Shown: positions 34,295 through 43,564, numbered from the stretch's first letter. The stretch is DNA of 64,000 bases from Lentibacillus sp. JNUCC-1 (GCF_009741735.1 NZ_WHOH01000001.1:248001-312000), one strand, 5' to 3'. The notes: generated by a model from the sequence alone, not told the origin. A program made the numbers and translations.

Positions 34295-35653
34295 CTATGT
34301 CAGCATACTCAGGAATAATGTCGCCAGACCAAAATAAATAATAACTGAAATCAAGTCATTAATCGTAGTAATAAAAGGACCTGAAGCAACTGCTGGGTCA
34401 ATTTTAAGTTTATCCATGAGAATCGGAATAATGGACCCTGATATGGTTGCGACAAATAGTGTCATCATAATGGCTATACCGATCAGAATCCCAAAGGCCA
34501 GATTATGTTTCCATACCAAAACAACAACAAAAATAACGATACCGCAAACTATTCCAATGATGGCGCCTGTTCCGGCCTCTCTGGCCAGCAACTTAATCTT
34601 CCCTTCCTTGCCGTAGTCACCTGTCGCAATACCACGGACAGCAACAGCAAGAGCTTGTGTACCTGTATTTCCTGCCATACCGGCAATAACGGGAATAAAT
34701 GCAGCAAGAAGCGCAACACGTGAGATCGTTTCTTCAAACATCCCAATCAGACTCGCTGTAAACATGCCAAGGAATAATAATATAATTAACCACGGCAAAC
34801 GTTTTTTTGCGGCTGAAAAGGGGTTATCAGTCCGGCTGTCAGTATCCATAACAGCGGCAAACTTAGAATAGTCATCGCTTGCTTCTTCTTCCATAACATC
34901 GAGAATATCATCTACAGTAATGATTCCAAGCAAATGGGATTGAAAGTCCACTACCGGCAATGCGAGAAAATCATAATCGCGCATCATTTGTGCGATGTCT
35001 TCCTGGTCTTTTGCCACAGATACAGACACGACGTTCTCACTCATTACGTTAGCAATAATATCTGTTTCTTCAGCAATAATCAAATCTCTTAGTGAGGTGA
35101 CACCAACAAGACGTTTATCCTCATCAAGCACATATAAATAATAAATGGTTTCTGCTTCGGGTGCTTCCTGTTTTAATTGCTTCATGACTTCACTAATTGT
35201 CTGGGTTTTGAACAAAGCGACAAATTCAGTTGTCATGATACTACCGGCTGTTTTTTCTTCATAATGAAGCAGCTGTTTAATTTCTTCTGCCGGCTGATCG
35301 TCCATTAAAGTTAAAAAACTGACAACCTGGTCTTTATCCAGTTCATTTAAAATATCCACCGCATCGTCGGCACTCATCCTTCCAAGCACCATTGCTGCGA
35401 AATGCGGATCCATTTCAATGAAGTAAGGCTCAGTGTCTTCACGTTCAATGTTTTCCATAATTTCGGCCATTTCTTCAGGTGAGAGATAGGTATACAACTG
35501 CATCCTTTTTTCTTTACCCAGCTGCATGAAATACATGGCCTGATCATAAGGGTGCATTTCTAAATACACATGACGGAAGTCAGTCATCTGATCTCCATCC
35601 AAAGCAGCATCCAAAAGGGTATAAGCATTTTCTGTTCGAATCTCGTTCTCCAT
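34295..35653 (-). CDS. mgtE: MgtE-family Mg2+ transporter
   Basis: A 452-residue protein. The N-terminal superhelical MgtE_N domain (about residues 20-125) has DAVDILNELDKDQVVSFLTL. The CBS pair (about residues 130-255) has TVDDILDVMEEEASDD before the plug helix. Five C-terminal helices include AGNTGTQALAVAVRGIATGD, the pore-lining stretch. It is a gated Mg2+ channel in the plasma membrane, closed when Mg2+ occupies the N and CBS domains. The frame starts at TTG 35674, but AAAGGA ten bases before the ATG at 35653 makes that the start. No M-box riboswitch is apparent in the short upstream gap. Confidence 0.93.
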   Translation of the reverse strand: MENEIRTENAYTLLDAALDGDQMTDFRHVYLEMHPYDQAMYFMQLGKEKRMQLYTYLSPEEMAEIMENIEREDTEPYFIEMDPHFAAMVLGRMSADDAVDILNELDKDQVVSFLTLMDDQPAEEIKQLLHYEEKTAGSIMTTEFVALFKTQTISEVMKQLKQEAPEAETIYYLYVLDEDKRLVGVTSLRDLIIAEETDIIANVMSENVVSVSVAKDQEDIAQMMRDYDFLALPVVDFQSHLLGIITVDDILDVMEEEASDDYSKFAAVMDTDSRTDNPFSAAKKRLPWLIILLFLGMFTASLIGMFEETISRVALLAAFIPVIAGMAGNTGTQALAVAVRGIATGDYGKEGKIKLLAREAGTGAIIGIVCGIVIFVVVLVWKHNLAFGILIGIAIMMTLFVATISGSIIPILMDKLKIDPAVASGPFITTINDLISVIIYFGLATLFLSMLT

Positions 35654-35738
35654 TTTATTCACATCCTTTGTCAAAGGGGCCGTTCAAATATAATCTAAAT
35701 AGTCATTCCCTGTTTTGCACATTCAAAAACATGTATAC

Positions 35739-35767
35739 TTGTTTTTAGTGTTATCATTTTATAGAAT
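35739..35767 (+). promoter_or_regulatory. Putative sigma-A promoter of the FtsW/RodA gene
   Basis: TTGTTT (35739-35744), a 17-base spacer and TAGAAT (35762-35767) lie 84 bases upstream of the ATG. Confidence 0.5.
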
Positions 35768-35851
35768 AAAGTTTCATGTTTCCAATACAATACTGTCGAC
35801 TTATGTTAAAATACGTCTAGACTTACAAAAACAGAAAGCAAGGTTAAAACC

Positions 35852-37021
35852 ATGAAGAACCAACAGACAAATATAGATTATACATTGATTTTGATCATTA
35901 TTCTACTCTTTACAGCGAGCATCTTTGCTTTGCATACAATAGACCCTTATTTACCGGCCAAGTACGATAACCAGAATTTCCTGCTCAAACAAACACAGTG
36001 GTATATTATTGGGGGGATACTGATATTCCTCATTATGCTGATTGATTACGACCGTTTGAGACAAGTTGCGTGGGTCCTTTACGGAGTGGGCATCACAACA
36101 CTTCTCATGCTGTTCTTCCGATTTCCAGCAAGCATTGTGCATGAAGCAAATAATGCGGTTAGCTGGTTTATGCTTCCTGGAATTGGTTCAGTCCAGCCGG
36201 GGGAATTATTTAAAATTGCACATGTGCTCATCATCGCACATCTTATCTTCGGCCATAACATGAAATATGTCAATCGTACGAATAAAACGGATTTGTGGCT
36301 CTTCACAAAAATCATGCTGGTTGCATTGCCGCCCATGGCTTTAATCGCAGTCCAGCCCGATCTCGGCGGTGCGCTTGTGCTCGCAAGTATAACCGGAGCC
36401 ATGTTGCTTGTCTCTGGTATTAGGTGGCGGGTAATACTGACTATTTTCGCAGCGGCCTTTCTTGTAGCAGGCCTTGCAATTGCCGTATGGTTCTATGTAC
36501 CGGGGCCTTTATCGGAATTTCTGGAAGAAACTGTTTTTAATCATATCCAAAGCCGTTTTTATGGATGGATCTATCCAGAACAATATCCTGATTCAGGGTA
36601 TCAGCTGGTGCTTGCAATGCTTGCGATTGGCTCTGGAAAGCTTTTTGGCAAAGGCGTCAGCACTATGGAAGTGTATGTCCCCGAGAAGCATACCGATATG
36701 ATTTTCACAGCCATTGCTGAGCAATTCGGATTTATTGGGGCAAGTGTGGTCCTGATTCTCTTCTTCCTGCTCATTTACCGCATGATCCACATTGCGATCA
36801 TGAGCAATGAACAATTCGGCAGTTTTCTTGTCACAGGTTTTATTGGCATGTTCGTGTACCAGATATTCCAAAATATCGGCATGTCTATCCAACTTCTGCC
36901 CATCACCGGATTACCGCTGCCCTTTCTAAGCTATGGTGGAAGCTCAACACTGACCTACTTAATTGCAATCGGCATTGTACTAAACGTACATTCCCGGACA
37001 AAAACATATATGTTCGAATAA
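35852..37021 (+). CDS. rodA: RodA-like SEDS peptidoglycan glycosyltransferase
   Basis: A 389-residue protein with ten helices of the FtsW/RodA/SpoVE (SEDS) family. Key motifs: NAVSWFMLPGIGSVQPGELFK (large loop entrance), VQPDLGGALV, the extracellular PEKHTDMIFTAIAEQFGFIG (the Asp corresponds to the catalytic residue of RodA), and the end LLPITGLPLPFLSYGGSS. The enzyme polymerises lipid II with a class B penicillin-binding protein for cell wall elongation. No partner PBP is adjacent, so whether this is the main RodA or a paralogue (YwcF/YlaO type) cannot be decided. Plain AAGCAAGG lies upstream of the ATG. Confidence 0.9.
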   Translation: MKNQQTNIDYTLILIIILLFTASIFALHTIDPYLPAKYDNQNFLLKQTQWYIIGGILIFLIMLIDYDRLRQVAWVLYGVGITTLLMLFFRFPASIVHEANNAVSWFMLPGIGSVQPGELFKIAHVLIIAHLIFGHNMKYVNRTNKTDLWLFTKIMLVALPPMALIAVQPDLGGALVLASITGAMLLVSGIRWRVILTIFAAAFLVAGLAIAVWFYVPGPLSEFLEETVFNHIQSRFYGWIYPEQYPDSGYQLVLAMLAIGSGKLFGKGVSTMEVYVPEKHTDMIFTAIAEQFGFIGASVVLILFFLLIYRMIHIAIMSNEQFGSFLVTGFIGMFVYQIFQNIGMSIQLLPITGLPLPFLSYGGSSTLTYLIAIGIVLNVHSRTKTYMFE

Positions 37022-37109
37022 AACTACCTATATTAAACAAAATAATAATATAAAGAAAACCCTTCTCAAAAGACGGTTACATTTGCAGTTAAAACTTTAA
37101 TGAACAATT

Positions 37110-37539
37110 GACACAAACTGCGAACCAAAGAAAACTTGGAATGACTGCTTCTTGCAACCAACCACCACTATGAGAGAATCGTGATTTGCGCTGCGAGAAG
37201 TCGCTTTCCGCGGGCACGGCCTCAGCCTCCTCGCTCGCAAAAACCGCTCGCTGTGGGGTCTTCGGACTCGTGCTGTTCCCGCAGGAGTCGACTTCCCTCC
37301 GCTCAAATCACTTTATTTAATTCAGAGGCTTGGACGGTTCTACTCACATAAGAGTTAGGGAATAACCTCTCATACCAAGCTCGGGGGAAACTCGGAGACT
37401 CCTGCGGGATGCAAAGCCTCGATGAGACCCCGGAGGTCGGCAGACCGAGGAGGCTCAGCAGCGCCCGCGGAAAGCGCAGTGTTTCCCCCGAGCGGCTGCG
37501 TGAGGCAGTCATAAGCCAGTTCGCAGTTTACTTATACTG
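37110..37539. repeat. Composite palindromic repeat, copy 4 (short form)
   Basis: The ends are GACACAAACTGCGAAC (37110) and GTTCGCAGTTTACTTATACT (about 37519-37538). Arm 1 is at about 37179-37311 and arm 2 at about 37380-37498, both complete. The TTCCGATAT block and the 70-base module are absent. The copy sits between rodA and the prpE promoter region and occupies most of the gap 37022-37642. Confidence 0.88.
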
Positions 37540-37579
37540 TGCTTTTATAAATATAAAAACATCCTATGCGAAACTGGTC

Positions 37580-37636
37580 TATAATAAAAATAAACAAAGC
37601 AGGCGGGGTGACCGTCTGCTTTGTTTATAGGGAGGT
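37580..37636 (+). promoter_or_regulatory. prpE -10 box and 5' leader stem-loop
   Basis: TATAAT at 37580-37585 is followed at once by ATAAACAAAGCAG (37590-37602) pairing with CTGCTTTGTTTAT (37616-37628). The 13-bp stem ends exactly where the ribosome site AGGGAGGTG (37629-37636) starts. No U-tract follows, so it looks like a leader structure rather than a terminator. No good -35 box is seen. Confidence 0.55.
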
Positions 37637-37642
37637 GTTTGT

Positions 37643-38383
37643 ATGAAGATAGATGTTATTGGGGATGTTCATGGGTGTGTCGGTGAGTTAAAAGATTTGT
37701 TTGCGAAACTTGGCTACGTTGAAAATGGTGGTGCCTTTATCCATCCTGAAGGGCGGATACCTGTTTTTCTTGGAGACCTCACTGACCGTGGCCCTGACTC
37801 AGTTGCGATAATCAAACTGGTTTCACAAATGGTTCTTGAAAAAAAGACAGCCAAATATGTGCCTGGCAACCATTGCAACAAATTATACCGGTACTTCCGC
37901 GGCAATCCTGTCCAACAAAAACACGGTCTTGAAACAACAGTGGCAGAATATATGGGCTTAAGTGAAGAAGAACAAAAACAAGTCCAAAATGCGTTTATGA
38001 CGTTGTATGAAAACGCACCTCTGTATCTTGTGTTAAAAGACGCAAACGCCATCATCGCTCACGCTGGAATCAAATCATCATTGATTGGTGAGTATGGTAA
38101 AAAAGCTGAATCCTTCGTTCTTTACGGAGACGTCTCGGGCAAGACCCATCCCGACGGACGGCCAATCCGGGGAGATTGGGCTCAAACCTATACCGGGAGT
38201 ATGTGGGTTGTATATGGACACACACCTGTACTGAAGCCCCGCATCGTTCACAAAACCATCAACATTGACACTGGTTGTGTGTTTGGCGGTGCATTAACGG
38301 CTTTCCGTCTACCAGAGGAAACGACTGTCTCTGTTCCATCAAAACAGCCTTTTCAAAAAGAAAAATTCAGCTTTACAGAATGA
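37643..38383 (+). CDS. prpE: Bis(5'-nucleosyl)-tetraphosphatase PrpE
   Basis: A 246-residue PPP-family phosphatase. Metal motifs: IGDVHGC (residues 6-12), GDLTDRGPDS (residue 44), PGNHCNKLYRYFRGNPVQQK (residues 73-92), and GHTPV with DTGCVFGGALTAFRLPE near the end. It is very close to B. subtilis PrpE in order and length. It hydrolyses Ap4A-type dinucleotides asymmetrically and has been linked to spore germination control. The ATG has GGGAGGTG six bases upstream, directly after the leader stem-loop. Its 3' end overlaps the convergent pseudouridine synthase gene by 11 bases. Confidence 0.95.
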   Translation: MKIDVIGDVHGCVGELKDLFAKLGYVENGGAFIHPEGRIPVFLGDLTDRGPDSVAIIKLVSQMVLEKKTAKYVPGNHCNKLYRYFRGNPVQQKHGLETTVAEYMGLSEEEQKQVQNAFMTLYENAPLYLVLKDANAIIAHAGIKSSLIGEYGKKAESFVLYGDVSGKTHPDGRPIRGDWAQTYTGSMWVVYGHTPVLKPRIVHKTINIDTGCVFGGALTAFRLPEETTVSVPSKQPFQKEKFSFTE

Positions 38384-39263
38384 TCTTTTTACCAAACACA
38401 GTCCGCATATCCTCCGGCAAAGGAGCATCGTAATTGTGCTTCTCTTGTGTTACGGGATGAATGAATTCCAAATGATAACAATGCAGCGCATGGCGATGAA
38501 TCTTACCGGTATGCCCGCCGTATAAGGTATCTCCTGCAAGTGAAAACCCTGCGTGGGCAAAATGCACCCTGATCTGATGAGTCCGCCCCGTTTCCAGTCT
38601 CACATCAACAAGTGCATGACTTTTATCAGCATATAACAAGTTATAAAACGTTCTTGCATATTTGCCGTCTGGCCGCACCGTTCGCTCAATTATAGATCCG
38701 TCTTTACGACCAATGGGCGCACAAAATACACCGGCTTCCTCCTCTGGTTCTCCTTCGACAATGGCATAGTATCTTCGGGTAATCAAAGCGCTTTTTTGCT
38801 GAAATGACAATGCCATGTGTGCAAAGCGATTTTTAGCAACTAGGACTAGACCTGAAGTATCCTTATCAAGCCTTGTCACAATATGGATAGCAGAATGAAG
38901 GTTAATTTCATCATAATAACCAGAAAGCGCATTGGTGAGTGTACCTTCAGGATCATTCAAAGATGGCATGACAGCCATCTTTGCTTGTTTGTTGATAACC
39001 ATTACATCATTGTCTTCGTACACGATATCAAGCGGTATATGCTCGCTCTTAATTCGCGGACTCCGTCTTTCTACCGGAAAAGAAATCTCCAATACATCTC
39101 CAGTAGAGAGCCTGCAATTGAAACGGCAAACAACTCCATTGACTGAAAATGGAGCTTCTGTTTGTTTGAGTGCACGGAAGAGTCTTCTGGAAAAGCCGTG
39201 AACATGACGCAAATAATCATGAATTGTGATGCCATCATGCTCTTTTTCAACTGTAAATATCAC
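38373..39263 (-). CDS. yjbO: RluD-family pseudouridine synthase (YjbO)
   Basis: A 296-residue protein with an S4-like N-terminal segment (residues 10-75) and an RluA/RluD catalytic domain. The catalytic Asp is in HIVTRLDKDTSGLVLVAK (residues 127-144), followed by RTHQIRVHFAHAGFSLAGDT. It isomerises uridines in rRNA. The GTG start at 39263 has AAGGGG eight bases upstream, and 12 bases separate it from the nadK stop. The order relQ-nadK-yjbO on one strand is that of the B. subtilis yjbM-yjbN-yjbO operon. Confidence 0.92.
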   Translation of the reverse strand: MIFTVEKEHDGITIHDYLRHVHGFSRRLFRALKQTEAPFSVNGVVCRFNCRLSTGDVLEISFPVERRSPRIKSEHIPLDIVYEDNDVMVINKQAKMAVMPSLNDPEGTLTNALSGYYDEINLHSAIHIVTRLDKDTSGLVLVAKNRFAHMALSFQQKSALITRRYYAIVEGEPEEEAGVFCAPIGRKDGSIIERTVRPDGKYARTFYNLLYADKSHALVDVRLETGRTHQIRVHFAHAGFSLAGDTLYGGHTGKIHRHALHCYHLEFIHPVTQEKHNYDAPLPEDMRTVFGKKIIL

Positions 39264-39275
39264 GGCACTGTCCCC

Positions 39276-40091
39276 TTATTCAGGTATTGTTGTATCGTCC
39301 TCGGCAACAAATGAATCACGAACTCTGTTCCAGAACGGGAACGGGCGAAATCTTGCAAACCGAACTTTCTCTTTTGCCACGCGGCATTGAATGGACTTTA
39401 CATTTGTATACGTTTCTGTGTAATGATCTACTGTAATCAAGAAACTCCGGTCAACAATTGGCTTCAATAGACATGTATGATGCTTGGGGAGAATAAGGGG
39501 TGAACCAATAGTACGAAACACCCTGTTATTGATAGAAGCCATTTCTGTTAATTGTATTGCCTCGAGAGATGGGTGAATGATGCCTCCACCAAGTGCTTTG
39601 TTGTATGCTGTGCTCCCTGATGGTGTTGATATACACAGTCCATCCCCTCGAAATGTCTCAAAGTGCTCTCCTTTAATTTCCACATCAAATACAACCGATC
39701 CATCAGCTGTCTTAATGGCTGCCTCATTAAGAGCAAGCATTCTGTCTTCGCTCCCCCCTGATTTAGACCGGATAATTACTTCCAGCAGTGGATATTCGAC
39801 AACTTGAAACGGGGTCTTAGCGATCTCAATCACTAATTTCTCAAGTTCTTCCGGAACCCAGTCTGCATAAAAACCAAGATGCCCAGTATGTACACCAATA
39901 AAAGCTGTGGATTTCAAACAATGGATATAACGATGGAATGCTTCAAGAAATGTCCCATCCCCTCCAACGGATATGACCAAATCCGGCTGCTCAGTATCAT
40001 AAACAAGTTCAAAATCAATTAAGTGCTGCTTTAAGGTGGATGTAATCTGGTCTGATCGTTCATCCCCTTTTGACACAATGGCAAACTTCAA
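39276..40091 (-). CDS. nadK: NAD kinase
   Basis: A 271-residue NAD kinase (PpnK, YjbN). The catalytic [11 protein letters not shown] is at about residues 43-53, and the conserved block ALNEAAIK follows near residue 122. The substrate site is [20 protein letters not shown] (residues 149-168). It makes NADP from NAD and ATP (or polyphosphate). The start is TTG at 40091 with AAAAGGAG nine bases upstream. It sits between relQ and yjbO in the same operon, as in other Bacillaceae. Confidence 0.95.
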   Translation of the reverse strand: MKFAIVSKGDERSDQITSTLKQHLIDFELVYDTEQPDLVISVGGDGTFLEAFHRYIHCLKSTAFIGVHTGHLGFYADWVPEELEKLVIEIAKTPFQVVEYPLLEVIIRSKSGGSEDRMLALNEAAIKTADGSVVFDVEIKGEHFETFRGDGLCISTPSGSTAYNKALGGGIIHPSLEAIQLTEMASINNRVFRTIGSPLILPKHHTCLLKPIVDRSFLITVDHYTETYTNVKSIQCRVAKEKVRFARFRPFPFWNRVRDSFVAEDDTTIPE

Positions 40092-40139
40092 CGATGCTCT
40101 CTCCTTTTCTGAAACATTTAGTATGACGAATAGCGCTGG

Positions 40140-40748
40140 TTACTTCCTGTGAAAAATACGTTGAGCTTCTTGTACTTCATTTCTGATTTTAGACATCTCT
40201 TCATCTAATTTAAAAGCAGCTTCTGCAGCGCGCTGCAACCTCGTCTTGATTTCTTTTGGAATGCTGCCTTTGTATTTATAATTCAGTGAATGCTCATTGG
40301 TTGCCCAGAAGTTCATAGCGAGTGTACGAATTTGGATTTCTGCAAGCACTTTTTTCTCTCCATGAATTGTTCCGACAGGATATTCAATAATCATATGGAA
40401 TGATCTATAACCACTATCCTTCTTCTCCACTATATAATCTTTCTCTTCTATAATCTCAAGGTCATGACGTGCACGCAACATATCCACCACTGTATAAATA
40501 TCATCGACAAACTGACAAACTACCCTTACGCCAGCAATATCCTGGATATCCTGCTCAATTCTATTCAACGGAACGCGTCTGCTCTCTGCTTTTTCCATAA
40601 TGCTTTGGACCGGTTTAACTCTTCCCGTAATAAACTCTATCGGCGAATGCCTCGATTCGTATTCAAATTGGGCACGCATGCCTTTTAATTTAACTTTTAA
40701 TTCTTCAACAACCTGTGTATAAGGAGCTAAAAGAGCTTCCCAGTTCAT
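40140..40748 (-). CDS. relQ: Small alarmone synthetase RelQ/SasB (YjbM)
   Basis: A 202-residue single-domain (p)ppGpp synthetase. Synthetase motifs are seen: GRVKPVQSIMEKAESR, DIAGVRVVCQFVDDIYTV (residues 70-87, metal-binding Asp), KDSGYRSFHMIIEYPV (residues 110-125) and AEIQIRTLAMNFWATNEHSL (residues 135-154). There is no hydrolase domain and no TGS/ACT region. Relatives form tetramers that respond to cell-wall stress or pppGpp and inhibit growth. ATG at 40748. It leads the minus-strand relQ-nadK-yjbO operon and diverges from yjbK. Confidence 0.95.
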   Translation of the reverse strand: MNWEALLAPYTQVVEELKVKLKGMRAQFEYESRHSPIEFITGRVKPVQSIMEKAESRRVPLNRIEQDIQDIAGVRVVCQFVDDIYTVVDMLRARHDLEIIEEKDYIVEKKDSGYRSFHMIIEYPVGTIHGEKKVLAEIQIRTLAMNFWATNEHSLNYKYKGSIPKEIKTRLQRAAEAAFKLDEEMSKIRNEVQEAQRIFHRK

Positions 40749-40920
40749 TTATGCCACCACCTGGTTTTTGTTCAAATCAACTGTATTTATTCTAACATAT
40801 AACACTGCCTAACTTGAGTGAGAAACAAATATAAGGGTTTTGTTTTGCATAATATACGTGCATTAGGCATAATCATTTGTAATTAAAATTATAATGATGG
40901 CATGGTAGGTGGAATAAGAG

Positions 40921-41493
40921 ATGACACAGGAAGTTGAAATAGAATTAAAGAATTTACTCACACAATCTGAAATGGAATCATTGCATAAGAAACTTAAATT
41001 TCCCGAAAAGCCTTTTGTGCAATCGAATTATTATTTTGAAACACCGGATTTTACGTTAAGGGAGCAAGGTGCTGCCCTCAGAATTCGCAAAAAAAATAAC
41101 ACATATACGCTCACATTGAAAGAACGCCATCCTAAAGGTTTGCTTGAAACACATGACGCGCTTACTAAAGAAGAAGCTGTCAGTTGGCTAAGCGGCGCCC
41201 CCGTCAAAAAAGTCAATACAGGTAAGCAACTTCAATCACTTGGCATCATTGAAGAAAACCTTAAATTATTCGGTGAACTGACAACAAAGCGCTGGGAAAT
41301 AACACACTCTGGTGCTCTGGTTGTGTTAGACCATAGCCTTTATAACGGGCAAGAAGATTTTGAACTGGAAGTTGAAGGATCATCTCAAGAGCAAGTAAAA
41401 GAGGTGTTTCGTCATGTTCTTGAATATGAAAACATCCCACACCGAACAACTCCCAACAAAATCGCACGGTTGTTTAGCGCTCTTGAACAATAA
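40921..41493 (+). CDS. yjbK: CYTH-domain triphosphatase-like protein YjbK
   Basis: A 190-residue CYTH protein. The signature EVEIELKNLL (residues 4-13, ExExK-like) leads, then ALRIRKKNNTYTLTLKERHP (residues 54-73, basic strands of the tunnel), LVVLDHSLYNGQEDFELEVE and a C-terminal HRTTPNKIARLF. CYTH enzymes bind triphosphates and divalent metal in a beta-barrel tunnel; YjbK function is unproven. Its conserved placement beside relQ hints at polyphosphate or alarmone metabolism, which is inference. The ATG follows GGTGGAATAAG, a weak ribosome site. Confidence 0.92.
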   Translation: MTQEVEIELKNLLTQSEMESLHKKLKFPEKPFVQSNYYFETPDFTLREQGAALRIRKKNNTYTLTLKERHPKGLLETHDALTKEEAVSWLSGAPVKKVNTGKQLQSLGIIEENLKLFGELTTKRWEITHSGALVVLDHSLYNGQEDFELEVEGSSQEQVKEVFRHVLEYENIPHRTTPNKIARLFSALEQ

Positions 41494-41579
41494 ACGACAT
41501 TCAGATTAGTTGCCCGTTTAAATCCCCGTTGATAGAATATATATATCATTAATCATTTGATAAAGGAAGCGAACCAACC

Positions 41580-41960
41580 ATGACAACTTATGGCACAATC
41601 TATGAAGCGATTGGCGGGGCTGACACAATTGATCGTCTCGTGACCGCATTTTACAAACGCGTTGGGAAACATCCATTATTGACACCGATTTTCCCGGATG
41701 ACCTGACCGAAACTGCGCGCAAGCAGCGATTGTTTTTGACACAGTTCTTTGGAGGGCCACGTTTATATACTGAGGAAAGAGGCCATCCAATGATGCGCAG
41801 ACGCCATCTCCCCTTTCCAATCACACCTGTCCGTCGCGATGCCTGGCTTGCATGTATGGATGCTGCTCTCAACGAAGCAGAAATTCAAGAGCCGTATCGT
41901 ACCGCTATTTTTGACAAGCTAACCATGACCGCCAACCATATGATGAATACACCTGATTAG
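41580..41960 (+). CDS. yjbI: Truncated hemoglobin (YjbI)
   Basis: A 126-residue group II truncated globin. The start is [20 protein letters not shown], then [15 protein letters not shown] and [26 protein letters not shown] contains the proximal His, and the distal-pocket Trp is in [14 protein letters not shown]. It binds haem and oxygen. It precedes spxH by 17 bases, and the yjbI-yjbH (spxH) pair is cotranscribed in B. subtilis. The ATG follows AAAGGAAGCG. Confidence 0.95.
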   Translation: MTTYGTIYEAIGGADTIDRLVTAFYKRVGKHPLLTPIFPDDLTETARKQRLFLTQFFGGPRLYTEERGHPMMRRRHLPFPITPVRRDAWLACMDAALNEAEIQEPYRTAIFDKLTMTANHMMNTPD

Positions 41961-41977
41961 CAGAAAGGAGAATCGAT

Positions 41978-42886
41978 GTGAATTCGTATCATGACGAGCT
42001 TAGAAGCTTTGATTATGCCAACACATCGTCATCAACTACATACAGTTATGTAGATGTCGTAAAGAAGCCGTTGGAATTGTATGTATTTGTCGATCCCCTT
42101 TGTGTAGAATGCTGGGCTTTGGAACCCTATTTGAAAAAGTTGAGTATTGAATATGGTCGCTTCTTTACAGTTCGTCCCATTGTAAGCGGACAGTTAAACG
42201 CTCTTAACCATAAACCTTTTGATCAACCACGAAATATAAAAGAAATTTGGGAAAAAACAGCCAGCAGAACTGGCATGAGCTGTGATGCTGATTTGTGGAA
42301 AGATAACCCCCATATGTCTCCATGGCGGCCTTCGCTTGCAATTAAAGCAGCTGAACTCCAAGGTAAAAAAGCAGGCAGGGTTTTTCTAAGAAAAGTTCAG
42401 GAGAGCGCCTTTCTAAGAAAGAAAAACATTTCTGATGAAAAAGTCTTAATGGACTGCGCTTATGAAGCCAAACTTGATATTGAAGAATTTAAAAAAGATT
42501 TGTACTCTGAAACGGCAAACAAAGCCCTTCACAGTGATTTAAATCTCACACGTGAAATGGAAGTAGATTATGTCCCAACACTCGTTTTCTTTAATCAGAC
42601 AGCTGAACAGCCAGGCATTAAAGTGTCAGGTTTATACCCCTATGAGATCTATGTGCGCGTATTATATCAAATCCTTGAAAATACCCATATCATTCCAACC
42701 TCAAAACCGCCTCTTGAAGTCTTCCTGTCGTTTTATAATGTCGTTGCTTCTAAAGAGGTTGCAGTTGTTTATGATTGGACCCAGGCAAAAGCTGAACGCG
42801 AACTGAAAAAACTGCAAATCAGACAAAAGGCCACTAAACATGCAACACGCCACGGTCTGTTCTGGGAATATAGGACAAACCGCTAG
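41978..42886 (+). CDS. spxH: SpxH (YjbH), ClpXP adaptor for Spx
   Basis: A 302-residue DsbA/thioredoxin-fold protein. The family start is [20 protein letters not shown] (residues 33-52), with the CxxC motif reading CVEC. RIGMSC-type helices and DYVPTLVFF (cis-Pro loop) follow. It delivers Spx to ClpXP, so with spx at 48070 in the same window both partners are present. The GTG start has AAGGAG seven bases upstream. An imperfect terminator follows four bases after the stop. Confidence 0.93.
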   Translation: MNSYHDELRSFDYANTSSSTTYSYVDVVKKPLELYVFVDPLCVECWALEPYLKKLSIEYGRFFTVRPIVSGQLNALNHKPFDQPRNIKEIWEKTASRTGMSCDADLWKDNPHMSPWRPSLAIKAAELQGKKAGRVFLRKVQESAFLRKKNISDEKVLMDCAYEAKLDIEEFKKDLYSETANKALHSDLNLTREMEVDYVPTLVFFNQTAEQPGIKVSGLYPYEIYVRVLYQILENTHIIPTSKPPLEVFLSFYNVVASKEVAVVYDWTQAKAERELKKLQIRQKATKHATRHGLFWEYRTNR

Positions 42887-42890
42887 TTTT

Positions 42891-42922
42891 AAAACCCCTT
42901 CAGGCAATCTGGAGGGGTTTTT
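42891..42922 (+). terminator. Terminator of yjbI-spxH
   Basis: AAAACCCCTTCAG (42891-42903) pairs with CTGGAGGGGTTTT (42909-42921) with one wobble, and the U-tract follows. Confidence 0.85.
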
Positions 42923-42932
42923 ACAGTAAAAA

Positions 42933-43030
42933 CGGAAACACGTTTCCCCCGAAAATCATAGGCACGACCGTCTAGTGACGGTTTTTGCCACGATGCGTTA
43001 TTGCTTATGACTCGAGGGGGCAGGAGTTGG
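42933..43030 (+). repeat. Short palindromic intergenic repeat, copy B
   Basis: It reads CGGAAACACG, CCCCCGAAAATCATA, a variable centre with TTTGCCACGATGCG, then CTTATGACTCGAGGGGGCAGG. The CCCCCGAAAATCATA and TTATGACTCGAGGGGG ends are inverted and can close a hairpin. The same blocks in the same order occur at 63904-64000 (copy C). A partial diverged relative is near 3.2 kb. It lies in the gap 42923-43340, which also holds a minus-oriented terminator. Confidence 0.7.
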
Positions 43031-43092
43031 AGCTGGCCGTGCCCATTGGCTATGTTTATTAACAGCTGAGATATTTTATAATTTCCTAAGCA

Positions 43093-43125
43093 ATAAAAAA
43101 TGCGAGCATACACGCGTATGCTCGC
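43093..43125 (-). terminator. Orphan minus-oriented terminator
   Basis: GCGAGCATAC (43102-43111) pairs perfectly with GTATGCTCGC (43116-43125). The A-run at 43094-43100 gives UUUUUU on the minus strand only. No minus-strand protein gene precedes it before the pepF terminator at 43520, so it may end a small RNA read from about 43206. Confidence 0.7.
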
Positions 43126-43340
43126 TCATACCTTGTTTTATAAAAAACAAAGGGGGGTGGGAGATTTCACACAGCAAACAAAGGGGTTTATTGTTTGGGA
43201 TTGATCTCACTTATTATAATATCTGATTGGGCTTCACGAATCAACAGTTTGTGCTATAGTTCACAAAGATGTCATACTTCTACCACTCAACTTATACTCA
43301 TAGGCTATTATAAGAGGAAAATTTTAAGGAGGTCAGTGCC

Positions 43341-43520
43341 ATGCAAGAACTGTATCCGGTCATCTTCTTCTTACTGACGGTTGTGGCGTTCGTTCTTAAT
43401 ATATTTGGACTGATGCAGCTGATCCCGCTTTATATTACACTCCCACTGTTATTCATAGCCATATATGCCACAATTTTTACCTTTGCTCACCGAAAAACAT
43501 ACAGGGGAAAAATGCGTTAA
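43341..43520 (+). CDS. Small two-helix membrane protein (59 aa)
   Basis: A short gene with an excellent ribosome site (AAGGAGGT, eight bases before the ATG) and a strong terminator right after the stop. The product begins MQELYPVIFFLLTVVAFVLN, has a second hydrophobic segment (LIPLYITLPLLFIAIYATIF) and ends with a basic tail HRKTYRGKMR, so two membrane helices with the C-terminus inside are likely. It is not recognised. TATA-rich sequence upstream (around 43213 and 43309) could give a promoter, but none is clear. Confidence 0.75.
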   Translation: MQELYPVIFFLLTVVAFVLNIFGLMQLIPLYITLPLLFIAIYATIFTFAHRKTYRGKMR

Positions 43521-43561
43521 AAACACCCATCCATGAAATGTTTTTCATGGATGGGTGTTTT
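43520..43561. terminator. Bidirectional 19-bp terminator
   Basis: AAAACACCCATCCATGAAA (43520-43538) pairs with TTTCATGGATGGGTGTTTT (43543-43561). It separates the small membrane protein gene from the convergent pepF gene and ends both. Confidence 0.93.
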
Positions 43562-43564
43562 ATT

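Noticed and set aside
35654..35851. M-box Mg2+ riboswitch upstream of mgtE
   Set aside because: The gap of about 200 bases shared with the divergent rodA-like gene shows no long structured leader or terminator before mgtE.
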